Below are positions 1-5,248 of a DNA stretch of 5,248 nucleotides, in pieces; the first letter of the stretch is position 1; the number at the start of each line of letters is the position of its first letter. Location: assembly GCA_023392975.1 (NCBI GenBank), contig JAEWNA010000005.1, forward strand, positions 1 to 5,248, in the 5' to 3' direction. The position numbers and the translations under genes were made by a program. This DNA comes from Pseudomonadota bacterium (lineage in GTDB: Bacteria > Pseudomonadota > Gammaproteobacteria > Xanthomonadales > Xanthomonadaceae). The notes under the pieces are model-generated. The model did no database searches and was not told the origin of the DNA. It saw only the letters and a program-made list of their open reading frames with translations.

Positions 1-30
1 GCGCTGCCCTCGGCGGGAGGTGCGCGATGA
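1..30 (+). CDS. C-terminal end of upstream gene, probably ftsI (PBP3), partial
   Basis: Reading from base 1 gives nine sense codons (ALPSAGGAR) followed by TGA at 28-30. This stop overlaps the murE start codon in an ATGA arrangement, as at the murE/murF junction further on. Nine residues cannot identify a protein. The guess of ftsI, the septal transpeptidase partner of FtsW, rests only on gene order: in gammaproteobacterial dcw clusters ftsI normally lies directly upstream of murE. The short Ala/Gly-rich tail also contains the Shine-Dalgarno sequence of murE. That the reading frame is real is supported by the tight stop/start overlap; the product name is inference. Confidence 0.55.
   Translation, partial: ALPSAGGAR
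16..21 (+). promoter_or_regulatory. Ribosome binding site of murE
   Basis: GGAGGT is a near-perfect Shine-Dalgarno sequence, five bases before the ATG at 27. It lies inside the last codons of the upstream gene and fixes the murE start. The following ATGA overlap suggests coupled translation. Confidence 0.8.
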
Positions 31-1529
31 GCCGCCTGCCGCTGGCGACGCTGCTGCCGGACGTGCCGGCGATTCCCGCGGGCCTCGCGATTTCGGGGCT
101 GGTGCAGGACAGCCGCGCCGTGGGCCCGGGCGATGCCTTCGTCGCGATCGAGGGCTTCGGTGCGCACGGTCTCAACTTCATCGCCCAGGCCGAACGGGCC
201 GGTGCCGCGGTCGTGCTGTTCGAGCCGCCGATGCCGGACGCATTCGCCGCCGCTGCGGCCGCCGCCGGCATCCCGGTGCTGGCCGTGCCGTCGCTGCGCG
301 CGCGGCTGGGCGCGCTCGCCGATCGCTTCCACGGTGCGCCGTCGCAGGCGATGACCGTCGTCGGCGTCACCGGCACCAACGGCAAGACCTCGACCGTGCA
401 GCTGATCGCGCAGGCGTGGACGCTGCAGGGGCGCACCGCCGGCACCATCGGCACGCTCGGCGCCGGGCTGTACGGCCGCGTCGAGCCCACCGGCTTCACC
501 ACGCCGCTGGTGCTGCAGACCCATGCGCTGCTCGCCGGGCTGCGCGACGCCGGCGCGGACGCGGTGGCGATGGAAGTCAGCTCGCACGCGCTCGACCAGG
601 GCCGCGTCGACGGCGTGCGCTTCGCGGTGGCGGTGTTCACCAACCTCACCCGCGATCATCTCGACTACCACGGCACGATGGACGCCTACGGCGAAGCCAA
701 GGCCAGGCTGTTCGCGTGGCCGGACCTCGGCGCGGCGGTGGTCAATCTCGACGACGCGCACGGGCGCGCCGTGTTCGAGGCGGTCCGCGCGCGTGCGGCC
801 ATGCCCTCGGCCACCCGCTTGATCGGCGTCAGCTCGCGCGGCGAAGCCGACGCTTCGGTGCGCGCCGAGGGCATCCGGCTCGATCTCTCCGGCATCGCCT
901 TCGACCTGCGCGTGGGCCGCGAGACGCATCCGGTGCGCTCTCCGTTGCTGGGCCGGTTCTACGTCGACAACCTGCTGGCGGTCGCCGGCACGCTGCACGC
1001 GCTGGGCGAAACGCCGACGGCGATCGCCGACGTGCTGTCGCGGCTGGCGCCGGTGCATGGCCGCATGAACCGCCTCGGCGGCGACGGCGCGCGACCGCTG
1101 GTCGTCGTCGACTACGCACACACCCCCGACGCGTTGGCGCAGGCGCTCGACGCGCTGCGTGCGCACGCGCGCGGCCGGGTGATCTGCGTGTTCGGCTGCG
1201 GCGGCGACCGCGACACCGGCAAGCGTCCGCAGATGGCGGCGATCGCCGAGAACCTCGCCGATCTCGTGTTCGTGACCGACGACAACCCGCGCACCGAGGA
1301 CGGCGACGCGATCGTCGCCGACATCCTCGCCGGCTTCGCGCGACCGAACGACATCCGCATCGTGCGCGACCGTGGCGCGGCGATCGCGCAGGCCGTCGCC
1401 GAGGCCGGGCCCGGTGATCTGGTGCTGGTCGCCGGCAAGGGTCACGAGCCGTACCAGGAAGTGCAGGGCGTGCGATATCCGTTCGACGACACCGAGGTCG
1501 CGCGCGCGGCCCTGGAGGCGCGGGCATGA
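27..1529 (+). CDS. murE: UDP-MurNAc-L-Ala-D-Glu:meso-diaminopimelate ligase MurE
   Basis: Cytoplasmic ATP-dependent Mur ligase that adds meso-diaminopimelate to UDP-MurNAc-L-Ala-D-Glu, the third amino acid of the peptidoglycan stem peptide. The 500 residues are close to the 495 of E. coli MurE. An N-terminal uridine-nucleotide domain carries the VQDSR motif (26-30). The central ATPase domain has the P-loop GVTGTNGKTST (113-123), TTP (158-160), EVSSHAL (183-189), NLTRDHLDYHG (206-216) and K225 in YGEAKARLF, the likely carbamylated lysine. The C-terminal domain has HGRMNR (344-349), DYAHTPDAL (362-370), DNPR (419-422) and AGKGHE (469-474). DNPR is the signature of diaminopimelate-specific rather than lysine-specific enzymes. 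All key residues look intact. An alanine run (74-80) sits in the N-terminal domain and is probably neutral. The start is chosen from the strong GGAGGT and the ATGA overlap with the upstream stop; the gene overlaps murF by four bases in the same way. Confidence 0.98.
   Translation: MSRLPLATLLPDVPAIPAGLAISGLVQDSRAVGPGDAFVAIEGFGAHGLNFIAQAERAGAAVVLFEPPMPDAFAAAAAAAGIPVLAVPSLRARLGALADRFHGAPSQAMTVVGVTGTNGKTSTVQLIAQAWTLQGRTAGTIGTLGAGLYGRVEPTGFTTPLVLQTHALLAGLRDAGADAVAMEVSSHALDQGRVDGVRFAVAVFTNLTRDHLDYHGTMDAYGEAKARLFAWPDLGAAVVNLDDAHGRAVFEAVRARAAMPSATRLIGVSSRGEADASVRAEGIRLDLSGIAFDLRVGRETHPVRSPLLGRFYVDNLLAVAGTLHALGETPTAIADVLSRLAPVHGRMNRLGGDGARPLVVVDYAHTPDALAQALDALRAHARGRVICVFGCGGDRDTGKRPQMAAIAENLADLVFVTDDNPRTEDGDAIVADILAGFARPNDIRIVRDRGAAIAQAVAEAGPGDLVLVAGKGHEPYQEVQGVRYPFDDTEVARAALEARA
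1513..1518 (+). promoter_or_regulatory. Ribosome binding site of murF
   Basis: TGGAGG lies seven bases before the ATG at 1526, within the final codons of murE. It supports 1526 as the start over the in-frame ATGs at 1535 and 1538, which would be further from the site. Confidence 0.7.
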
Positions 1530-2935
1530 CGCCGATGATGCTCTCCCGGATCGCGCAGGCCGTCGGCGGCCGTTTGATCGGCGACGACCGCACGGTCGAC
1601 GCGCTGGTGACCGATACCCGCCGCCTCGATGCCGCGGGCTCGCCGATGTTCGTGGCCCTGCGCGGCGAGCATTTCGACGGCAACGACTACGTCGCGCAGG
1701 CCGCCGAGCGCGGCGCCGCGGCGGCGCTGGTCTCGCGGGAGGCCGCGGTCGCGATCCCGCAGATCGTCGTCGCCGACACCGAACGCGCGCTGGCGGCGCT
1801 GGCCGCTTCCGTGCAGCGCGATCGCGCGACGAAGGTGATCGCGGTGACCGGCAGCAACGGCAAGACCAGCGTCAAGGCGCTGGTGACTGCGATCCTCGAG
1901 GCCGCGGCGCCCGGCCGCGCCTACAGCACGCCGGGCAACCGCAACAACGAGATCGGCCTGCCGCTGGCGGTGCTGGATGCGCCGGACGACGCGCGGTTCG
2001 CGGTCTACGAGATGGGCGCCGGCAAGCCGGGCGACATCGCGTACCTGACCGACATCGTGCGGCCCGACGCGTCGCTGGTGAACAACATCGCGCCGGCGCA
2101 CCTCGAACGCATGGGCAGCCTGCTCGGCATCGCCGATACCAAGGCCGCGATCCACGACGCGCTGCCGGTCGACGGCACCGCGGCGATCAACGCCGATGAC
2201 GCGTTCGCCCCGTATTTCGCCGAGCGCGCGCACGGCCATCGCATCCTGCGTTTCGCACTCGATGCCGACGCCGATCTCACCGCGCGCGACATCGCACTCG
2301 ACGCCGACGGCTCGCGTTTCGTGCTGGCGACGCCGGAAGGCGAGGTGGAGGTTGCGCTCGCGATGCCGGGCCGCCACAACGTGCTCAACGCGCTGGCCGC
2401 GGCCGCGCTGGCGATGGGCGTGGGCATCGGCCTGCCGGCGATCGCCGCGGGGCTCAACGCCGCGCGTCCGGTCGGCGGTCGTCTGAACGTGCACCGGCTG
2501 CCCGGCGGCGCGGTGCTGATCGACGACAGCTACAACGCGAATCCGGGTTCGCTGCAGGCGGCGATCGACACCCTGGCCGCGGCCGGTGGCGAACGCTGGC
2601 TGGTGATCGGCGACATGCGCGAGCTCGGCGCCGATACCGCGGCGCTGCATGCCGAAGTCGGGCGTCGCGCGAAGGCGTCGGGTGTGTCGCGGCTGTACGC
2701 GCTGGGGCCGCTGAGCGCCGGTGCGGCAGAGGCCTTCGGCGAAGGCGGGCGGGTGTTTGAGGACCACGCCGCGCTGGCCGCGGCGCTGCGCGCCGATCTC
2801 GCCGGGATGGTGCTCGCCGGCGCAGGGAGCGCACCGCGGGTGCTGGTGAAGGGGTCGCGCGGCAGCGCGATGGACAGAATCGTGAACGACCTCCTCGCCG
2901 GCGGCGGGGATCGGGGAGAGAGCCATGCTGCTTGA
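1526..2935 (+). CDS. murF: UDP-MurNAc-tripeptide:D-Ala-D-Ala ligase MurF
   Basis: Cytoplasmic Mur ligase that attaches D-alanyl-D-alanine to UDP-MurNAc-tripeptide using ATP, giving the UDP-MurNAc-pentapeptide used by MraY. The protein has 469 residues, slightly more than the 452 of E. coli MurF. The N-terminal substrate domain contains VTDTRRL (28-34). The ATPase domain has the P-loop VTGSNGKTSVK (107-117), the MurF-typical NRNNEIGLPL (138-147), EMGA (162-165), VNNIAPAHLERMGS (185-198) followed by K206, and PGRHNVLNALAAAA (281-294). The C-terminal domain has DDSYNANPGSL (333-343), GDMRELG (362-368) and VKGSRGSAMD (441-450). NNEIG and SYNANP separate it from MurC, MurD and MurE. The start overlaps the murE stop by four bases; the end overlaps mraY by eleven. 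The Gly-rich tail after about residue 457 coincides with the mraY ribosome binding site. No disrupted motif is visible. Confidence 0.98.
   Translation: MTPMMLSRIAQAVGGRLIGDDRTVDALVTDTRRLDAAGSPMFVALRGEHFDGNDYVAQAAERGAAAALVSREAAVAIPQIVVADTERALAALAASVQRDRATKVIAVTGSNGKTSVKALVTAILEAAAPGRAYSTPGNRNNEIGLPLAVLDAPDDARFAVYEMGAGKPGDIAYLTDIVRPDASLVNNIAPAHLERMGSLLGIADTKAAIHDALPVDGTAAINADDAFAPYFAERAHGHRILRFALDADADLTARDIALDADGSRFVLATPEGEVEVALAMPGRHNVLNALAAAALAMGVGIGLPAIAAGLNAARPVGGRLNVHRLPGGAVLIDDSYNANPGSLQAAIDTLAAAGGERWLVIGDMRELGADTAALHAEVGRRAKASGVSRLYALGPLSAGAAEAFGEGGRVFEDHAALAAALRADLAGMVLAGAGSAPRVLVKGSRGSAMDRIVNDLLAGGGDRGESHAA
2913..2918 (+). promoter_or_regulatory. Ribosome binding site of mraY
   Basis: GGGGAG, continuing into a purine run to 2922, ends six bases before the ATG at 2925. 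It is embedded in the last codons of murF, so mraY initiation probably depends on ribosomes finishing murF. Confidence 0.65.
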
Positions 2936-4022
2936 ACTGTCGCGCTGGCTGGAGCAGATGCAGCATCACTTCGGCCTGTTCGGTTACCTGACGTTTCGCG
3001 GCATCCTCGCCGCGCTGACCTCGCTCGGCCTGTCGTTGTGGTGGGGGCCGGCGGTGATCGCGCGCCTGGCGAAGCTCAAGGGCGGCCAACCGATCCGCAA
3101 GGACGGCCCGCAGTCGCATTTCTCCAAGGCCGGCACGCCGACGATGGGCGGCGCGCTGATCCTCCTGACCATCACCGCGTCGGTGCTGCTGTGGGGCGAC
3201 CTGCGCAACCGCTACGTGTGGGTGGTGCTGGCGGCGATGATCGCCTTCGGCTGGGTCGGCTGGTGGGACGACTGGATCAAGATCGTCAAGCGCGATCCCA
3301 ATGGCATGCGCTCGCGCACCAAGTACGCGCTGCAGTCGCTGTTCGGCCTCGCCGCCGGCCTGTTCCTGTACTACACCGCGGACGCGCAGTCGGCGACCAC
3401 GCTGTACATCCCGTTCTTCAAGAACGTGGCGCTGCCGTTGGTCGGCATCGGCGGCATGGTGTTCTTCGTGTTCGTCGCCTACTTCTGGACGGTCGGCTTC
3501 TCCAATGCGGTGAACCTCACCGACGGGCTCGATGGCCTGGCGATCATGCCGACCGTGCTGGTCGCCTGCGCGCTGGGCGTGTTCGCCTACGCTTCCGGCA
3601 ACGCGGTGTTCTCCGAGTACCTGAAGATCCCGAGCGTGCCCGGCGCGGGCGAGCTGGTGATCATCTGCGCCGCGATCGCCGGCGCGGGCCTCGGCTTCCT
3701 GTGGTTCAACACCTACCCGGCGATGGTGTTCATGGGCGACATCGGCGCGCTCGCGCTCGGCGCCGTGCTCGGCCTGATCGCGGTGATCGTGCGCCAGGAG
3801 CTCATCCTCGTGGTGATGGGCGGCGTGTTCGTGATCGAGACGCTGTCGGTGATGATCCAGGTCGCCTCGTTCAAGCTCACCGGCAAGCGCGTCTTCCGGA
3901 TGGCGCCGATCCACCACCACTTCGAGCTGAAGGGCTGGCCGGAGCCGCGCGTCATCGTCCGTTTCTGGATCATCTCGGTGATCCTCGTCCTCGTCGGCCT
4001 CGCGACGCTGAAGGTGCGCTGA
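2925..4022 (+). CDS. mraY: Phospho-N-acetylmuramoyl-pentapeptide transferase MraY
   Basis: Inner-membrane enzyme that transfers phospho-MurNAc-pentapeptide from UDP to undecaprenyl phosphate, forming lipid I, the first membrane step of peptidoglycan synthesis. The protein has 365 residues (E. coli MraY 360) with about ten hydrophobic segments, roughly 23-45, 75-92, 98-114, 135-151, 168-190, 206-223, 243-262, 266-286, 292-313 and 344-362. Family motifs are GGQPIRKDGPQSH (53-65), KAGTPTMGG (68-76), the aspartate pair D115-D116 in WWDDWIK, NAVNLTDGLDGLA (194-206), FMGDIGALALG (269-279, with the third catalytic aspartate D272) and MAPIHHHFELKGW (326-338). The aspartate pair is followed by Trp rather than the more common Tyr; I recall this as normal in xanthomonads. 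The start is supported by the upstream purine-rich site and an eleven-base overlap with murF; the stop shares one base with the ftsW start. Confidence 0.98.
   Translation: MLLELSRWLEQMQHHFGLFGYLTFRGILAALTSLGLSLWWGPAVIARLAKLKGGQPIRKDGPQSHFSKAGTPTMGGALILLTITASVLLWGDLRNRYVWVVLAAMIAFGWVGWWDDWIKIVKRDPNGMRSRTKYALQSLFGLAAGLFLYYTADAQSATTLYIPFFKNVALPLVGIGGMVFFVFVAYFWTVGFSNAVNLTDGLDGLAIMPTVLVACALGVFAYASGNAVFSEYLKIPSVPGAGELVIICAAIAGAGLGFLWFNTYPAMVFMGDIGALALGAVLGLIAVIVRQELILVVMGGVFVIETLSVMIQVASFKLTGKRVFRMAPIHHHFELKGWPEPRVIVRFWIISVILVLVGLATLKVR
4010..4016 (+). promoter_or_regulatory. Probable ribosome binding site of ftsW
   Basis: GAAGGTG lies in the last codons of mraY with the AAGG core about seven bases before the ATG at 4022. 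It is weaker than the sites of the three upstream genes. The TGATG stop/start overlap suggests reinitiation contributes. Confidence 0.5.
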
Positions 4023-5248
4023 TGGCGAACGCCTCCATGCTCCCGCGGTTCGGATTCGGCCAGCAGGCGACGCGCCTCGATGCGTTGCCCGGCCGCTACG
4101 ACCCGTGGCTGCTCGGCGCCACGCTGACGCTGGTCTGCCTCGGCGTGGTGATGGTCGCGTCCAGCTCGATCGCGATCGGCATGAGCAACCATGTCGGGCC
4201 GTACTACTTCCTGATCAGGCACCTGGTGTTCCTGGCGATGGGCATGGCCGTCGCCGGCTGGGTGATGCGCACCGAGCTCAAGGGCATCGAGCAGCGCGAC
4301 CACCTGCTGCTGGTGCTGTGCTTCGTGCTGCTGGTCGCGGTGTTCCTGCCCGGCGCGGGCAAGACGCTCAACGGCGCGCGGCGGTGGCTCAACCTCGGAG
4401 CCTTCACCTTCCAGGCGGTGGAAGCGGTGAAGCCGATGTTCATCGTCTGGCTCGCCAGCTACCTCGTGCGCTTCCGCGACGAAGTGAACGCGACCTGGGG
4501 CGCGATGCTCAAGCCGCTGGGCGTGGCGGCGGCGCTGGTGGCGCTGCTGCTGCTGCAGCCGGATTTCGGCTCGTCGTCGCTGATCCTCGCGATCACCGCG
4601 GGCATGCTGGTGCTCGGCGGCGTGCACCTGCCGCGGATGTTCGGCCCGGTGGTGGTCGGACTCACGGCGCTGGCCGCGATCGCCGTCGCCGAGCCTTACC
4701 GGCTCCAGCGCCTGGTCACCTTCCTCAATCCTTGGGCCGACCCGTTGAAGAGCGGCTACCAGCTGACGAATTCGCTGATGGCGGTGGGCCGCGGTGAACT
4801 GTTCGGCGTCGGCCTCGGCGCCTCGATCCAGAAGCTCGACTTCCTGCCGATGGCGAACAGCGACTTCATCCTCGCGGTGATCGCCGAGGAGCTCGGCTTC
4901 GTCGGCGTGTGCGCGGTGATCGCGCTGTATACGCTGCTGGTCGGCCGCGCGTTCTGGGTCGGGCTGAAGTGCGTCGAGATGCGCCGCCATTTCGCCGGCT
5001 ACTGCGCCTTCGGCGTCGGTCTGTGGCTGGGCCTGCAGAGCTTCGTCTCGATCGGCGTGAACCTCGGCCTGCTGCCGACCAAGGGCCTGACCCTGCCGCT
5101 GATTTCCTACGGCGGTTCCAGCGTGCTCGGCACCTGCGCCGCGCTCGGCCTGCTGCTGCGCGTGTCGTACGAACTCGACCGCGCCGAGCGCCAGGGCGCG
5201 CGCCTGCGCGGCGAGGCTGCCCAGGGCCATGTCGGCCCGATGCCCGCC
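4022..5248 (+). CDS. ftsW: Septal peptidoglycan glycosyltransferase FtsW, 3' end cut by window
   Basis: Member of the SEDS family, a polytopic inner-membrane enzyme that polymerises lipid II into glycan strands at the division septum with FtsI. The frame is open for 409 codons to the last base with no stop, so the C-terminus is missing; the family is usually about 380-460 residues, so little is lost. A cytoplasmic N-terminus (1-28) precedes the first membrane segment (about 29-51). Further segments lie near 62-81, 93-110, 135-150, 162-180, 183-203 and 206-224; a large periplasmic loop (225-280) follows, then segments near 281-307, 325-347 and 355-382. Motifs are NGARRWLNLG (117-126), QPDFGSS (179-185), SGYQLTNSLMAVGRGELFGVGLG (read in two parts, 244-256 and 257-266), D281, AEELGFVG (288-295), NLGLLPTKGLTLPLISYGG (347-365). 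D281 matches the catalytic aspartate D297 of E. coli FtsW, but its flanking loop is unusual. Position after mraY favours FtsW over RodA. M6 at 4037 is an alternative start, less likely given the TGATG overlap. Confidence 0.95.
   Translation, partial: MANASMLPRFGFGQQATRLDALPGRYDPWLLGATLTLVCLGVVMVASSSIAIGMSNHVGPYYFLIRHLVFLAMGMAVAGWVMRTELKGIEQRDHLLLVLCFVLLVAVFLPGAGKTLNGARRWLNLGAFTFQAVEAVKPMFIVWLASYLVRFRDEVNATWGAMLKPLGVAAALVALLLLQPDFGSSSLILAITAGMLVLGGVHLPRMFGPVVVGLTALAAIAVAEPYRLQRLVTFLNPWADPLKSGYQLTNSLMAVGRGELFGVGLGASIQKLDFLPMANSDFILAVIAEELGFVGVCAVIALYTLLVGRAFWVGLKCVEMRRHFAGYCAFGVGLWLGLQSFVSIGVNLGLLPTKGLTLPLISYGGSSVLGTCAALGLLLRVSYELDRAERQGARLRGEAAQGHVGPMPA

Larger units (their letters stand above)
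1..5248 (+). other. dcw cluster segment, probable single operon
   Basis: The order (ftsI?)-murE-murF-mraY-ftsW, all on one strand with overlaps of 4, 4, 11 and 1 bases, is the central part of a division and cell wall cluster. No stretch over a few bases is non-coding, and I see no promoter or terminator inside; expression probably comes from a promoter upstream of the window (mraZ/rsmH region in relatives). Unlike E. coli, no murD lies between mraY and ftsW. Base composition looks uniform throughout, with no sign of recent transfer. Confidence 0.85.

Noticed and set aside
246..266. Run of seven alanine codons in murE (GCC/GCT/GCG repeats)
   Set aside because: Mixed codons in a GC-rich gene, located in the variable N-terminal domain; it looks like ordinary compositional bias, not a functional or phase-variable repeat.
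20..1417. 465-codon + strand frame overlapping murE in another phase
   Set aside because: The translation is an Arg/Ala/Gly-rich shadow of murE with no motifs, while murE in its own frame has every Mur ligase motif.
829..1683. 284-codon minus-strand frame across the murE/murF junction
   Set aside because: Arg/Pro-rich composition, no recognisable domain, and it lies wholly opposite two well-supported genes.
1700..1745. GC-rich inverted repeats such as GCCGCGGC that could be read as hairpins or terminators
   Set aside because: They lie within the murF coding sequence, have no following T-run, and similar short palindromes occur throughout the window as expected at this GC content.
1372..2199. 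275-codon + strand frame spanning the murE/murF junction
   Set aside because: Arg-rich shadow translation in a GC-rich region, fully inside two real genes and without motifs.
1442..5230. Long overlapping antisense reading frames tiling the minus strand (about 490-505 codons each, at 1442-2926, 2454-3920 and 3713-5230)
   Set aside because: They mirror murE/murF, murF/mraY and mraY/ftsW. Their products are low-complexity and rich in Arg, His, Gln, Asp and Ala with no recognisable domain. High GC at third codon positions suppresses stops on the opposite strand, which accounts for them.

Overview
The window is a compact, single-strand, very GC-rich segment of the bacterial division and cell wall (dcw) cluster. 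All genes read on the + strand: the last codons of an upstream gene (most likely ftsI), then murE, murF, mraY and a ftsW that is still open at the right edge. No insertion sequence, RNA gene, CRISPR array, terminator or foreign-looking insert is visible, and there is no intergenic space. Consecutive genes overlap by 1 to 11 bases, which suggests one polycistronic, translationally coupled operon.

The organism is probably a gammaproteobacterium of the Xanthomonadaceae/Lysobacteraceae (Lysobacter, Luteimonas or Xanthomonas type). The reasons are the high GC content, the close resemblance of the MraY protein to xanthomonad MraY as I remember it (including the DDWIK active-site variant and the C-terminal HHHFELKGWPEPRVIVRFW stretch), and the gene order mraY-ftsW with no murD between them. 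The genus is inferred from memory of the families, not from a search. MurE has the DNPR motif of meso-diaminopimelate-adding enzymes, which fits a Gram-negative wall.

The genes act in sequence. MurE adds meso-diaminopimelate to UDP-MurNAc-L-Ala-D-Glu, and MurF adds D-Ala-D-Ala to complete the cytoplasmic pentapeptide. MraY transfers phospho-MurNAc-pentapeptide to undecaprenyl phosphate at the inner membrane to give lipid I. FtsW is the septal glycan polymerase that uses lipid II, working with the class B penicillin-binding protein FtsI, whose gene probably lies just to the left.

I do not see a previously undescribed system. Two points deserve a second look. First, murD is absent from its usual place between mraY and ftsW, which fits the xanthomonad MurD2/MurL route to D-glutamate. 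Second, the normally well-conserved FtsW loop around the putative catalytic aspartate is altered (LPMANSDF where LPEAHTDF is usual).
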